Both the position numbers and the translations under genes were made by a program. A stretch of 64,000 nt of DNA from Amycolatopsis mongoliensis (GTDB lineage Bacteria; Actinomycetota; Actinomycetes; Mycobacteriales; Pseudonocardiaceae). The stretch is from positions 3,472,001 to 3,536,000 of the forward strand of contig NZ_CP127295.1 of NCBI RefSeq assembly GCF_030285665.1, in the 5' to 3' direction. Below, one piece after another: positions 15,711 through 25,072 of this stretch (the first letter of the stretch is position 1; every line of letters starts with the position of its first letter). The notes under the pieces were generated by a model, which worked only from the letters and a program-made list of their open reading frames with translations, was not told the DNA's origin and did not search any database.

Positions 15711-16988
15711 TCAGCCGAACCGCCCTGCCGGGTCGTACTTCGCCTTGAGCTGCTTCAGCCGGGCGACGTCGCCGGCCGGGAAGGCCGTCGCCAGGTCTCC
15801 GGCCGGGTGCTCGCCGTAGAGGAACGGCAGCAGCCGGCCCGTCGACCACGGCGCCAGCGCGTCGAACAGCTTCGCGTGCGCCCGGCGGATCGGGTCCACG
15901 CCGTCCTCGACCACGGACAGCGCCCGCACCACGAACTCCGCCGCCGAGTCCCAGCCCACGCCGGCCGCGGGACGGCGGGCCAGTTCGCCGCCGAGGCGGT
16001 CGATGATCAGCACCGTCGCCACCGGCGCGCCCGGACCGGCGTGCTCGACGATCGACGTCAGCATCCCGTCGTTCAGCACCTCCACCGTCGCGTTCGTCCC
16101 GTGGTAGGGGTGCGGGTGCGGCGGATCGCTCGCGATCGATCCCGAATCCGTGTACGGCAACCGCTTCAGCGTGTCGAGCAGCACCGGCGCGGCGGCTCGC
16201 AGCGGCGCCACCGCCGAGTCGCCGTCCTCGCCGAGGTAGGCGATCCGCACGTTCGCGACGTGCTTCCCGCGGATCGGCTCCGGCAGGAACGGCAGGTCGG
16301 GCAGCGGGACGACGGCGATCGACGTCGTCAGCTCGTCGGGCGCGGTCATCGCCCACGTCCGCCACGCACGCAGCACCGCCGGCAGGTCCGCGGCGTCGAA
16401 GTACAGCCCGCCGCCGTACAGCTCGGCCACCGGGACCAGGCCGAACTCGAGCGCCGTCACGATCCCGAAGCCGGCGCGGCCGCCGAGCAGGGCCCAGAAC
16501 AGCTCGGACCCCGGCGTCACCGTGCGGAGCTCGCCGTCGGGGGTGACGACGTCGATCGCGCGCACGTGGTCGGCCGCGCGGCCGAACCGTCGGGCCATCA
16601 GCCCGAAGCCGCCGCTGAGCGTGTAGCCGACGACGCCGACGTCCGGTGACGAGCCGCTCAGCGGGGCCAGCCCGTGCTTCGCCGCGGCTTCGATCACCGC
16701 GCCCCAGCGGACGCCGGCGCCGACTCGTGCGGTCTTCGCGTCGGGGTCGATCTCGACGCCGGTCATCCGGCGCGTGCTGATCAGCAGGCCGTCGGTGCCG
16801 GCGGTCAGGCCGTGTCCAGTGGCCTGGACGGAGACGGTCAGGCCGTGCTCGGCGGCGTACTCCACCGCGGCGACGACGTCCTCGGCGGTCTCGGCGGCGA
16901 CGACCACTGCGGGCCGGGTGGCGACGGACGTCTGGAAGCCGGCGACCTCTTCGGTGTACCCGTCTTGACCAGGGCGAAGGGTGTGCAT
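15711..16988 (-). CDS. FAD-binding oxidoreductase, berberine-bridge-enzyme type
   Basis: The protein has 425 residues. The N-terminal FAD_binding_4 domain includes PAVVVAAETAEDVVAAVEYA, VQATGHGLTAGTDGLLIST (flavin-linking His region) and GVVGYTLSGGFGLMARRFG. The C-terminal BBE motif ends KYDPAGRFG. Such enzymes oxidise sugars or secondary metabolites using bicovalent or monocovalent FAD. No signal peptide is seen, so it is probably cytoplasmic. It is divergent from the LysR gene at 17076, its likely regulator. Confidence 0.88.
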   Translation of the reverse strand: MHTLRPGQDGYTEEVAGFQTSVATRPAVVVAAETAEDVVAAVEYAAEHGLTVSVQATGHGLTAGTDGLLISTRRMTGVEIDPDAKTARVGAGVRWGAVIEAAAKHGLAPLSGSSPDVGVVGYTLSGGFGLMARRFGRAADHVRAIDVVTPDGELRTVTPGSELFWALLGGRAGFGIVTALEFGLVPVAELYGGGLYFDAADLPAVLRAWRTWAMTAPDELTTSIAVVPLPDLPFLPEPIRGKHVANVRIAYLGEDGDSAVAPLRAAAPVLLDTLKRLPYTDSGSIASDPPHPHPYHGTNATVEVLNDGMLTSIVEHAGPGAPVATVLIIDRLGGELARRPAAGVGWDSAAEFVVRALSVVEDGVDPIRRAHAKLFDALAPWSTGRLLPFLYGEHPAGDLATAFPAGDVARLKQLKAKYDPAGRFG

Positions 16989-17044
16989 TCCTGGCTCCTT
17001 TCGTTGCTCCCAGCTTCACGCCGGAGCGATCAGAAGTCCAAGAT

Positions 17045-17060
17045 CTGGTTTGTCTACCAG
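17045..17060. promoter_or_regulatory. LysR-type operator candidate
   Basis: CTGGT-N6-ACCAG (17045-17060) is an interrupted palindrome 15 bases before the LysR start and 57 bases from the start of the divergent oxidoreductase. It fits a LysR recognition site that controls both genes. Confidence 0.5.
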
Positions 17061-17075
17061 CTAGAATCAGTGCTT

Positions 17076-17960
17076 ATGGAACTGCACCAGCTCGCGTACT
17101 TCGTCGCGGTCGCCGAGGAAGGCAACTTCACGCGCGCGGCCGAACGGCTGCACGTCGCCCAGCCCGGGGTGAGCGCGCAGATCCGGCGGCTGGAGCGCGA
17201 GCTGGGTCAGGAACTGCTGGACCGCTCGGGCCGCACGGTCCGGCTCACCGACGTCGGCGCCGCCGCGCTGCCCCACGCGCGTGCGGCACTCGCGGCGGTG
17301 AAGGGAGTGCGCGAAGCCGTCGACGAGCTGGCCGGCCTGGTCCGCGGCCAGGTCGCGATCGGCGCCGTGACGTCGGCGGGCCCGGTCCGGCTGCCGGACC
17401 TGCTCGCCCGCTTCCACGAGCGCTACCCGGCGGTCGAGATCACGCTGTCCGAGGCCAACTCGGACACGATGCTGGCGGCCCTGCGCGAGGGCCGGCTCGA
17501 CCTGGCGGTGGTCGGTCTCTCGACGGATCCGCCGCCCGGCATCGCGACGCAGGTGCTGATCGACGAGCCGTTCCTGGCGGTGACGGCACCCTCGGGTCCG
17601 CTGGCCGACCGTGCGGAGGTGGTGATCGCGGACCTCGCCGGGCTGCCGCTGATGGCGCTGCCGAAGGGCACGGGCCTGCGGACGGCGCTGGACGCCGCGT
17701 TCGCGCGCGAGGGGCTGATGCCGCGGATCGCGTTCGAGGCGGCCGACCCGAACGTCCTGGTGCAGCTCGCGACGCGGGGGCTCGGGGTGGCGGTGGTGCC
17801 GGAGTCGCTGGCCCGCTACCACGAGGCGGAGCTGCGGGTCGTCACCATCGCGGGGCCCGGGCTGCGCGGCGTGCTGGCGCTGGCCTGGCGCACCGACGGC
17901 CCGCTGAGCCCGGCCGCGCGGGCGCTGATCGCGTTCGCCCGGGGTGATTACCGCTCTTGA
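17076..17960 (+). CDS. LysR-family transcriptional regulator
   Basis: The protein has 294 residues, the typical length. The N-terminal winged helix is MELHQLAYFVAVAEEGNFTR then AAERLHVAQPGVSAQIRRLE. A linker helix and a periplasmic-binding-like effector domain follow (residues ~90-290; VAIGAVTSAGPVRLPDLLAR, GLGVAVVPESLA). It lies divergent to the FAD oxidoreductase with a palindrome between them. It is likely an activator of that gene in response to the enzyme's substrate. The ligand is unknown. Confidence 0.9.
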   Translation: MELHQLAYFVAVAEEGNFTRAAERLHVAQPGVSAQIRRLERELGQELLDRSGRTVRLTDVGAAALPHARAALAAVKGVREAVDELAGLVRGQVAIGAVTSAGPVRLPDLLARFHERYPAVEITLSEANSDTMLAALREGRLDLAVVGLSTDPPPGIATQVLIDEPFLAVTAPSGPLADRAEVVIADLAGLPLMALPKGTGLRTALDAAFAREGLMPRIAFEAADPNVLVQLATRGLGVAVVPESLARYHEAELRVVTIAGPGLRGVLALAWRTDGPLSPAARALIAFARGDYRS

Positions 17961-17978
17961 CACATCGTCAACAGTGTC
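17959..17978. promoter_or_regulatory. Interrupted palindrome upstream of the MpaB-type gene
   Basis: GACAC-N10-GTGTC (17959-17978) follows directly on the LysR stop and lies 28 bases before the start of the oxygenase gene. It could be a repressor site. A TTGACA-like -35 element overlaps it (17957-17962). Confidence 0.4.
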
Positions 17979-18006
17979 GTTTCCTGGAGGACGAGGAGGC
18001 GTCACG

Positions 18007-18804
18007 ATGACCGATACCGCCCTCCAGGACGCCGTCGTCGGCGCCGGGCTGCTCGCCGGCAGCGCGAACGTGATCATGCAGCTCTCCCGCGCGCCCGTCG
18101 GGTACGGCGTGCTCGAGAGCAAGGTCGACAGCGGCAACCTCTTCCGCCACCCGATGAAGCGGACGCGGACCACGCTCACCTACCTCGCCGTCGCCACGAT
18201 GGGGACCGACGCCGAGCGCGCCGCGTACCGCCGCGGCGTCAACGAAGCCCATGCCCAGGTGCACTCGACCGCCGAAAGCCCGGTCGCCTACAACGCCTTC
18301 GACACCGATCTCCAGCTGTGGGTCGCGGCCTGCCTCTACAAGGGTTTCGAGGACGTCTACCTCGCGTTCGTCGGCGGCGAGCCGGCGCACTTCTACGGCG
18401 AGGCCGCGGCGCTCGGCACGACGTTGCAGGTCCGGCCCGAGATGTGGCCGGCGGACCGCGCGGCCTTCGAGGAGTACTGGGCCGCCGGGCTCGCGGAGGT
18501 CGGCATCGACGACACCGTCCGCCGCTACCTCACCGACATCGTCGACCTGCGCTTCCTGCACCCGGTCGTCGCCGCGCCGGGCCGGCGGTTCCACCGCTTC
18601 GTCACGACGGGCTTCCTCCCGCAGCGCTTCCGCGACGAGATGCGCCTGCCGTGGACCGCGGCCGACCAGCGCCGGTTCGACACGCTCCTCGCCACGCTCG
18701 GCCGGGTCACCCGCCTGCTGCCGGCCGCGGTGCGGCGGTTCCCGTTCAACCTCTGCCTCTGGGATCTGCGCCGCCGGCTGCGCACCGGGCGGCCGCTGGT
18801 CTGA
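18007..18804 (+). CDS. MpaB-like oxygenase (DUF2236 family)
   Basis: The protein has 265 residues. The family pattern is present: SANVIMQLSRAPVGYGVLES near the N-terminus, GVNEAHAQV with the conserved His, and AYNAFDTDLQLWVAACLYKG. The C-terminal RFHRFVTTGFLPQRFRDEM region follows. MpaB/rubber-oxygenase-type proteins bind heme b and oxidise lipids or polymers. The gene has an AGGAGGCG ribosome site. It is followed after 49 bases by the LigD polymerase gene, probably without functional linkage. The substrate is unknown. Confidence 0.8.
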   Translation: MTDTALQDAVVGAGLLAGSANVIMQLSRAPVGYGVLESKVDSGNLFRHPMKRTRTTLTYLAVATMGTDAERAAYRRGVNEAHAQVHSTAESPVAYNAFDTDLQLWVAACLYKGFEDVYLAFVGGEPAHFYGEAAALGTTLQVRPEMWPADRAAFEEYWAAGLAEVGIDDTVRRYLTDIVDLRFLHPVVAAPGRRFHRFVTTGFLPQRFRDEMRLPWTAADQRRFDTLLATLGRVTRLLPAAVRRFPFNLCLWDLRRRLRTGRPLV

Positions 18805-18853
18805 AGGCTCGCCGGGAGTTGACCGCCTCGCGCGCGGGCGCGAAGGTGGGCCG

Positions 18854-19813
18854 ATGAGCAGCGACGAGGTCCGGCACGGCGTCAAGCTGAGCAGTCTCGA
18901 CCAGGAGGTCTTCCCCGACGCGGGGGTGACCAAGCGGGAGTGGCTCGACTACCTCGAAGCCGTCGCCGACCGGATGCTCCCGCAGACGCGCGACCGGCTG
19001 CTCACGGTGCTGCGGGTGCTGCGTGGACAGGGCCCGTTCATGCAGAAGAACCTGCCGAAGTACACCCCGGACTGGGTCGAGCGGGCGACCGTGTGGGCGG
19101 AGCGGTCCAAACGGGACGTCACGTACGCGCTGTGCAACGACCTCCGCACGCTCATCTGGTTCGGCAACCAGCGGGCGATCGAGTTCCACACATCGCTCCA
19201 CCGCGGCGACCCGGGTAGCGGCCCGACGCACCTGATCCTCGACCTGGACCCGCCCACCGACGGACCGTTCACCCTGGCCGTCGGGGCCGCGAAGCTGGTG
19301 CGCGAAGCACTGCGCAACGACGGGCTCGACGGCGCGGTGAAGACGAGCGGCTCCAAGGGCGTCCACGTCTTCGTGCCGCTGGCGCCGGGCCAGCCGATCG
19401 AGGACATCGCGGCGGCGACGCGGGCGGTCGCGGCCCGCGCCGAGCGCATCGACCCGTCGCTGGGGACGACGGAGTTCGTCAAGGACCGCCGCGAGGGCAA
19501 GGTGTTCCTGGATTCGACCCGGGCGGGCGGCGCGACGGTGGTGTCGGTGTACAGCCCCCGCCACCGCCCGGGCGCGCCGGTGTCGTTCCCGGTCCGGTGG
19601 GCCGACCTGGACAGCGTCAAGCCGGGGGACTTCACGGTGCACACGGCGCCCGGGCTGCTGGGCGACGGTGCCGACGCCTGGACCGAGGAGATGCCCGAGC
19701 CGTTCGTGCTGCCGGAGGACCTGGTGGCGGAGGGGCACACGATCCCGATCGCCCGGGTGGTGGCGATGCACGAGGGCAAACGCCGAGCCCGGGCGGCCCG
19801 CGAGTCGGGTTAA
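18854..19813 (+). CDS. LigD-type polymerase/primase for non-homologous end joining
   Basis: The protein has 319 residues and is a stand-alone polymerase domain (archaeo-eukaryotic primase fold). The catalytic acidic pair is LILDLDPP. The nucleotide-binding KTSGSKGVHVFVPL and the later VFLDSTRAGG strand are all present. The N-terminus (LSSLDQEVFPDAGVTKREW) is the usual LigD entry motif. It fills gaps at double-strand breaks together with Ku and a ligase, which are not in this window. It is complete and probably cytoplasmic. Confidence 0.9.
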   Translation: MSSDEVRHGVKLSSLDQEVFPDAGVTKREWLDYLEAVADRMLPQTRDRLLTVLRVLRGQGPFMQKNLPKYTPDWVERATVWAERSKRDVTYALCNDLRTLIWFGNQRAIEFHTSLHRGDPGSGPTHLILDLDPPTDGPFTLAVGAAKLVREALRNDGLDGAVKTSGSKGVHVFVPLAPGQPIEDIAAATRAVAARAERIDPSLGTTEFVKDRREGKVFLDSTRAGGATVVSVYSPRHRPGAPVSFPVRWADLDSVKPGDFTVHTAPGLLGDGADAWTEEMPEPFVLPEDLVAEGHTIPIARVVAMHEGKRRARAARESG

Positions 19814-19951
19814 GCGGCCTGGTTGGGCGGCCCGGCAGTGCCTTCCGCGGCCGGACCGCGTGACTGGAGGGTCGGCTCGTGTGTCTGGAGGGTCGACTCG
19901 CGTGATTGAGCGGTCGACACGGCCCGCGAGTCGGCTTAAGCCGCCTGGTTG
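19795..19951. repeat. 31-base direct duplication at two gene ends with tandem GGAGGGTCG units between
   Basis: 19795-19825 and 19921-19951 match at 29 of 31 positions. The first copy carries the stop of the LigD gene and the second the stop of the convergent phosphatidyltransferase gene. Between them, CTGGAGGGTCG(G/A)CTCG recurs twice (19864-19900), followed by a related GAGCGGTCGACAC unit. Confidence 0.7.
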
Positions 19952-20697
19952 TGGCTCCGCCAGACCGCCCCGTGCGGGCGCCGCAGCGTCGCGCGGGTGA
20001 TCTCCACGATCCGGGCCGGTTCCGACGTCGGCACGCGGTGGCGGGCCAGCCACACCGTGTCCCGGCCGAACGACCACACCAGCGACGCCAGCGCGGCCAC
20101 CACGAAACCGAACGAAACCGCCCACGGCAGCAGGCCGGAAACGGCCACCACCAGCACCACGCCCTGCACCGCGGCCACCGTCTTCCGGGCCATGCTCGGG
20201 TACAGCGGAGCCGTCAACCAGGGCAACGCCCACGAAGCGGCCACGAACGCGTACCGCATCAGGCCGATCGCCAGCACCCACAGCCCCAGCGTGCGAGACA
20301 CCTGGATGCACAGCAGCAGGATCAGGAACGCGTCGACCTCCATGTCGAACCGCGCGCCGAACTCGGACGCCGTGCCCGTGCGGCGGGCGACCTGGCCGTC
20401 GAACCCGTCCATGGCCAGGGCCACCGCGACCAGCGCGACCAGCAGCCACAGCGGGTGGCCGCCGTCGGCGATCAGCTCGGCCGCGCCGCCCACCAGGACC
20501 GCGCGGGCGAACGTGATCCAGTCCGCCGGGCCGAACTTCCCGCGGCCGCTCTGCCGCAGGCCCCAGCCCGTCAGCAGCACCAGCGCGAGGCCGTACACGG
20601 TCCCGGTCGCCCAGGCGAGCGGGGGAAGGAAACCGGCCCCGGCGGCGAGCACCCACACCGGGACCGCAGAGCGTAGGAGAAGTCCGTTCTTGATCAT
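19936..20697 (-). CDS. CDP-alcohol phosphatidyltransferase family membrane protein
   Basis: The protein has 253 residues with about six membrane helices. The catalytic motif D-G-x2-A-R-x8-G-x3-D-x3-D is complete (DGQVARRTGTASEFGARFDM then EVD, residues ~98-120). The enzyme joins a CDP-activated lipid or alcohol to an alcohol acceptor in the membrane. It lies divergent to, and 78 bases from, the dehydrogenase that opens the GTP cyclohydrolase operon. With a flippase-like protein and two glycosyltransferases nearby, it may supply a membrane lipid carrier for that pathway (inference). Confidence 0.88.
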   Translation of the reverse strand: MIKNGLLLRSAVPVWVLAAGAGFLPPLAWATGTVYGLALVLLTGWGLRQSGRGKFGPADWITFARAVLVGGAAELIADGGHPLWLLVALVAVALAMDGFDGQVARRTGTASEFGARFDMEVDAFLILLLCIQVSRTLGLWVLAIGLMRYAFVAASWALPWLTAPLYPSMARKTVAAVQGVVLVVAVSGLLPWAVSFGFVVAALASLVWSFGRDTVWLARHRVPTSEPARIVEITRATLRRPHGAVWRSHNQAA

Positions 20698-20775
20698 CTT
20701 TCACTCCGCGAATCGGCACGGCTGCTCATAGGGTGACGGCGACACCAGCCTCCGGTCGCCTGCAGAGGAGAACAC

Positions 20776-21738
20776 GTGGAACAGGCTTTCTGGGTTCAAA
20801 GACCCGACGAAGGCGCGATCCGGTCTGTGCCGCTGCGTGAGCCGGAACACGGCGAAGTCCTCGTCCGCACGCTCTTCTCCGGCGTCTCCCGCGGCACCGA
20901 AACCCTCGTCTTCCGCGGCGGCGTCCCGGCGAGCCAGCACGAGGTCATGCGCGCGCCGTTCCAGGAGGGCGAGTTCCCCGGCCCGGTCAAGTACGGCTAC
21001 CTCAACGTCGGCGTCGTCGAGCGGGGCCCGGCCGACCTCGAGGGCAAGACGGTCTTCTGCCTCTACCCGCACCAGACCGCGTACGTCGTCCCCGCGAGCG
21101 CCGTGACTCCGGTGCCGGACACCGTCCCGCCCGGCCGCGCGATCCTCGCCGGCACCGTCGAGACCGCGGTCAACGCCGTCTGGGACGCGAAGCCGAAGCT
21201 CGGCGACCGGATCGCGGTGATCGGCGCCGGCATGGTCGGCTGCAGTGTCGCGAAGCTGCTGCAGGGCTTCCCGGCCACCCGCGTGCAGCTGATCGACGTC
21301 GACCCCGGCAAAGCCGGGATCGCCGAGGCCCTCGGCGTCGACTTCGCGACCCCCGACGAAGCAAAAAGCGACTGCGACCTCGTCGTGCACGCCAGCGCGT
21401 CCGAACAAGGACTCGCCAAGGCGCTCGAACTCCTCGCTCCGGAAGGCGAGGTCGTCGAGCTGTCCTGGTACGGCGACCGCCGGGTGAGCGTGCCGCTCGG
21501 CGAGAACTTCCATTCGCGGCGGCTCACGATCCGCAGCAGCCAGGTCGGCACGGTCGCCCGGCCCGACCGGGACTACGCCCAGCGGCTCGCCCTCGCCCTC
21601 GAGCTGCTGGCCGATCCGGCCTTCGAAGCGCTGGTCACCGGCGAGTGCATGTTTGAAGATCTTCCGTCGGTGCTACCCAGGCTCGCCGCGAATGAACTTT
21701 CCGCCCTCTGCCTCCGTGTCATGTATCAGCCGCAGTGA
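20776..21738 (+). CDS. Medium-chain dehydrogenase, zinc-independent type; first gene of the operon
   Basis: The protein has 320 residues and starts at GTG 20776. The catalytic domain opens with [23 protein letters not shown]. The Rossmann part has [18 protein letters not shown], with [10 protein letters not shown] as the dinucleotide loop. The usual structural and catalytic zinc Cys/His sets (GHE, CxxC) are absent, as in the BchC/threonine-dehydrogenase-like branch. It is the first of six genes on one strand that end with GTP cyclohydrolase II, and probably oxidises or reduces a sugar-alcohol intermediate there. The substrate is unknown. Confidence 0.82.
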   Translation: MEQAFWVQRPDEGAIRSVPLREPEHGEVLVRTLFSGVSRGTETLVFRGGVPASQHEVMRAPFQEGEFPGPVKYGYLNVGVVERGPADLEGKTVFCLYPHQTAYVVPASAVTPVPDTVPPGRAILAGTVETAVNAVWDAKPKLGDRIAVIGAGMVGCSVAKLLQGFPATRVQLIDVDPGKAGIAEALGVDFATPDEAKSDCDLVVHASASEQGLAKALELLAPEGEVVELSWYGDRRVSVPLGENFHSRRLTIRSSQVGTVARPDRDYAQRLALALELLADPAFEALVTGECMFEDLPSVLPRLAANELSALCLRVMYQPQ

Positions 21739-21769
21739 CCACGTCCACCCGAACGCATCGGAGGTCTTG

Positions 21770-22168
21770 GTGTTCAGCATCACCGTCCGTGACCACGTGA
21801 TGGTCGCCCACAGCTTCCGCGGAGAAGTCTTCGGACCCGCGCAACGCCTGCACGGCGCGACCTTCGTGGTGGATGCGACCTTCCGCCGCGCCGAGCTCCA
21901 CGAGGACAACATCGTCGTCGACATCGGCAAGGCCACGGAAGAGCTCGGGGCGGTGCTGAGCGACCTGAACTACCGCAACCTCGACGACGAGCCGGTGTTC
22001 AAGGGCATCAACACCTCCACCGAGTACCTCGCGAAGGTCATCGCCGACCGCCTCGCCGACGCCGTCCACGCCGGCCGCCTCGGCGAAGGCGCGCGCGGCC
22101 TCGAAGGCATCGCCGTCGCGCTGCACGAGTCGCACGTCGCGTGGGCGAGTTACGAGCGTGCGCTGTGA
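21770..22168 (+). CDS. PTPS/QueD homologue with an altered active site
   Basis: The protein has 132 residues and starts at GTG 21770, with GGAGG just upstream. The T-fold pattern of 6-pyruvoyl/6-carboxy-tetrahydropterin synthases is clear: [39 protein letters not shown], then [14 protein letters not shown] and the terminal ALHES. His14 and His28 keep two zinc ligands. The third (second His of HGH) is Ala30, and the catalytic Cys four residues before HGH is Ala24. It is therefore unlikely to run the standard PTPS or QueD reaction. The stop overlaps the next start (GTGA). Streptomyces homologue SCO6650 is a known relative. Confidence 0.85.
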   Translation: MFSITVRDHVMVAHSFRGEVFGPAQRLHGATFVVDATFRRAELHEDNIVVDIGKATEELGAVLSDLNYRNLDDEPVFKGINTSTEYLAKVIADRLADAVHAGRLGEGARGLEGIAVALHESHVAWASYERAL

Positions 22169-23232
22169 ACAGCCTCTACGTCGTGCTCCCGGGGGACGTC
22201 GACGACGTGACCGTCCCCAGTGGCGGCAACACCTACGACCGCCGGATGTGCGACCGGCTGGCCGACGCCGGCCTCGACGTGCACGAGATCGCCGTCTCCG
22301 GCACCTGGCCGCGCCCGGACACCGAGGCCCGCGCGGTGCTCGGCCACCTGCTGGCCGCGCTGCCCACCGGGTCCGCGGTCCTGCTGGACGGCCTGGTCGC
22401 CTGCGGCGTGCCCGAGGTGATCGTCCCGCAGGCGCGCCGGCTCTCGCTCTCCGTGCTGGTGCACCTGCCGCTGGCCGACGAGACCGGCCTGCCGCCCGCG
22501 CTGGCCGCCGAGCTCGACGCGCTCGAGCGCGAGACGCTGCGGGCCGCGAGCTCGGTCGTCGCGACCAGCGAGTGGGCCGCGCGCCGGCTGGTGAGCCACC
22601 ACGGCCTCGCCCCGCACCGCGTGCACGCCGTGCCGCCCGGCGTCGACCCGGCACCGCCGGCCATCGGCACCGACGGCATGTCCCGCCTGGTCTGCGTGGC
22701 CACGGTGACCCCGCGCAAGGGGCAGGGCGTGCTCGCCCAGGCCCTGGAAACCGTCGCCGACCTGCGCTGGACCTGCGAGTGCGTCGGCGGGATCCGGCGC
22801 GAGACGAAGTACGTCGAGCGGCTGCGCGAGCACCGGCTCGGCGCCCGCTTCACCGTCACCGGTCCCCGCACCGGCGCCGCGCTGGCCGCGACCTACCACA
22901 CCGCCGACCTGCTCGTGCTGCCCTCGCGCGCCGAGACGTACGGCATGGTCGTCACCGAGGCCCTCGCCCGCGGCGTGCCGGTGCTGACCACCGACGTCGA
23001 CGCGCTGCCCGACACCGTCGGCGTCGCGCCCGACGGCTCGATCCCGGGGATGCTCGTGCCCGGCGACGACGTCGAAGCGCTCGGCGCCGCCCTGCGCCGC
23101 TGGCTCACCGAGCCCGACCTGCGGACCCGCCTGCGCGCGTCGGCGAAGCTGCGTCGCGAGACCCTGACCGGCTGGGACGACACCGCCCGCCGGATCGCCG
23201 AGGTCCTGCAGCGGCAGGAGGCGGCGGCATGA
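22165..23232 (+). CDS. GT4-family glycosyltransferase
   Basis: The protein has 355 residues with a GT-B fold. The N-terminal acceptor domain carries [20 protein letters not shown]. The C-terminal donor domain has [41 protein letters not shown] (E-x7-E nucleotide-sugar motif) and [13 protein letters not shown]. It overlaps both neighbours by 4 bases (GTGA, ATGA), so it is tightly coupled to the PTPS-like and methyltransferase genes. It probably glycosylates the pathway intermediate or a lipid carrier. It has a clear paralogue at 29010-30086. Confidence 0.87.
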   Translation: MNSLYVVLPGDVDDVTVPSGGNTYDRRMCDRLADAGLDVHEIAVSGTWPRPDTEARAVLGHLLAALPTGSAVLLDGLVACGVPEVIVPQARRLSLSVLVHLPLADETGLPPALAAELDALERETLRAASSVVATSEWAARRLVSHHGLAPHRVHAVPPGVDPAPPAIGTDGMSRLVCVATVTPRKGQGVLAQALETVADLRWTCECVGGIRRETKYVERLREHRLGARFTVTGPRTGAALAATYHTADLLVLPSRAETYGMVVTEALARGVPVLTTDVDALPDTVGVAPDGSIPGMLVPGDDVEALGAALRRWLTEPDLRTRLRASAKLRRETLTGWDDTARRIAEVLQRQEAAA

Positions 23233-24056
23233 CCGCGTTCGCGCCGGACTGGCTGTACCTGCGGGAACCCGCCGACGCCGCGGCCCGCGCCACCGAACTC
23301 GTCGATACGCTGCGCGAAAGCCTGGCCGACGGCGACCTGGTCATCCGCGACCTCGGCTGCGGCACCGGCTCGCTCGGCCGCTGGCTGGCCGGGCGCCTGC
23401 CCGGCACGCAGCGCTGGATCCTGCACGACCACGACGCCGAGCTGCTCACCCGCGCCCGCACCTCCCTGCCGGCCACGGCGCTCGACGGCAGCCCCGTCGA
23501 CGTCGTCGCCGAGGAGCGCGACGTCACCGAGCTGCGGGCCGCGGACCTCGCCGGGACGTCGCTGGTCGTCGCGTCCGCGCTGCTCGACCTGCTGACCAGG
23601 GACGAGGTCACCGCGCTGGCCACGGCGATCGCCGAAGCGGGCTGCGCGGCGCTGCTGACGCTCTCGGTCACCGGCGTGGTGGAGCTGTCGCCCGCCGACC
23701 CGCTCGATCCCGCCCTCGTCGCCGCGTTCAACGCCCACCAGCGCCGGCTCACCGGCGGCAGGCGGCTCCTCGGCCCCACCGCGGTGGACGTCGCCGCGAC
23801 CGCGTTCGGCCGGCTCGGTGCCACCGTCGTCCGCGGGGCCAGCGCCTGGCGGCTCGGCCCGGACCAGGCCGAACTGCAGGCGCAGTGGCTCGAGGGCTGG
23901 GTCGGTGCCGCCGTCGAGCAGCTGCCGGAGCTGCGCCCGGTCGCCGACGTCTACCTGCAGCGGCGGCTCGAGATGGCCCGGGCCGGCGAGCTGCACGCGG
24001 TGATCCACCACGACGACCTGCTGGTCCTGCCGCCGAGCCTGGAGGTGGCGGCGTGA
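23229..24056 (+). CDS. Class I SAM-dependent methyltransferase
   Basis: The protein has 275 residues. SAM motif I is [18 protein letters not shown] (residues ~38-55). Motif II is around [11 protein letters not shown], and the acidic [11 protein letters not shown] loop follows. [20 protein letters not shown] segment and a C-terminal helical half ([18 protein letters not shown]) could bind the substrate. It overlaps the glycosyltransferase and flippase-like genes by 4 bases each. It is expected to methylate a product of the pathway; the target atom is unknown. Confidence 0.85.
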   Translation: MTAFAPDWLYLREPADAAARATELVDTLRESLADGDLVIRDLGCGTGSLGRWLAGRLPGTQRWILHDHDAELLTRARTSLPATALDGSPVDVVAEERDVTELRAADLAGTSLVVASALLDLLTRDEVTALATAIAEAGCAALLTLSVTGVVELSPADPLDPALVAAFNAHQRRLTGGRRLLGPTAVDVAATAFGRLGATVVRGASAWRLGPDQAELQAQWLEGWVGAAVEQLPELRPVADVYLQRRLEMARAGELHAVIHHDDLLVLPPSLEVAA

Positions 24057-25072
24057 AGCGCGCACTGGCCTGGCTGCGGATCCTCGGCGCCTTCGGCATC
24101 CTCGGCGTCCTCGTCTGGCAGCTCGGCAGCGCCGCCTTCCTCGACGGCCTCGGGCGGATCAGCACGCCCGGCGTGCTCGCCGCCCTGGTCATCGGCTTCG
24201 CGACGACGCTGTTCAGCGCGGGCCGCTGGCAGATCGTCGCCACCCGGCTCGGCCTGCGGCTTTCCCTGCGCACCGCGGTCGCCGACTACTACCGCGCGCT
24301 GTTCCTCAACGGCGTGCTGCCCGCGGGCGTCCTCGGCGACGTCCACCGCGCGGTGCAGCACGGCCGCGACTCCGGCGACGTGCCGCGCGGCGTGCGCGCC
24401 GTCGTCCTGGAGCGCACCGCCGGCCAGCTCGTGCTGATCGCGTCCGCGGTCACCGTCGTGCTGGTGTCGCCGGGGGTCGTGCCCGGCGCGTTCCGCGAGG
24501 TCGTCACGGTCACCGGGGTGGTCGTCGTGCTGGCCGCCGTCGCCGCGGTCATCGCCGGCCGCGTGTTCGGCGGGCGCTGGATCCACAGCCCGTCGAAGGT
24601 CCGCCGCGGCTTCGCCGTCACCCTCGCCGACCTGCGGCTGGGCCTGTTCACCCGCGAGACCTGGCCCGGCGTGGGCTTCCTGTCGGCCGCGACGCTGGCC
24701 GGGCACCTGGCGCTGTTCGTCGTCGCCGCCCGCGTCGCCGGGGTCGACGCGCCGGTCGGGCAGCTCGTGCCGCTGATGATCCTCGCGCTGCTCGCGATGG
24801 GTCTCCCGCTCAACGTCGGCGGCTTCGGCCCGCGCGAGGGCGTCTGCGCCCTGCTCTTCGGCGCGGCCGGGCTCGGGGCCGCCCAAGGTGTCACCGTCGC
24901 CGTGGTCTACGGCGTGCTCACGCTCGTCGCGAGCCTGCCCGGCGCCGGTGTCCTGCTCGTCCGGAGCGTCGCCGGGTTCCGCGTGACCCGCGCTCCGCAC
25001 ACCGGTGTCCTGCCTGCTCCGCGCACCGCGGCGGACACCGGGATCGAATCGGAAGTGGGGTTGAAGTCATGA
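24053..25072 (+). CDS. LPG-synthase-TM/UPF0104-type integral membrane protein (flippase-like)
   Basis: The protein has 339 residues with about eight membrane helices. It has the AglD/MprF N-terminal-domain pattern: [72 protein letters not shown]. Proteins of this family move or modify lipid-linked molecules in the membrane. It is coupled at both ends by 4-base overlaps to the methyltransferase and ribA-like genes. It suggests that the operon product ends up on, or across, the membrane (inference). Confidence 0.85.
   Translation: MKRALAWLRILGAFGILGVLVWQLGSAAFLDGLGRISTPGVLAALVIGFATTLFSAGRWQIVATRLGLRLSLRTAVADYYRALFLNGVLPAGVLGDVHRAVQHGRDSGDVPRGVRAVVLERTAGQLVLIASAVTVVLVSPGVVPGAFREVVTVTGVVVVLAAVAAVIAGRVFGGRWIHSPSKVRRGFAVTLADLRLGLFTRETWPGVGFLSAATLAGHLALFVVAARVAGVDAPVGQLVPLMILALLAMGLPLNVGGFGPREGVCALLFGAAGLGAAQGVTVAVVYGVLTLVASLPGAGVLLVRSVAGFRVTRAPHTGVLPAPRTAADTGIESEVGLKS

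Noticed and set aside
14671..17019. Single 782-codon minus frame through both the MarR and FAD oxidoreductase regions
   Set aside because: Only its last 155 codons encode the MarR protein. The rest is out of frame with the oxidoreductase, which occupies another frame.
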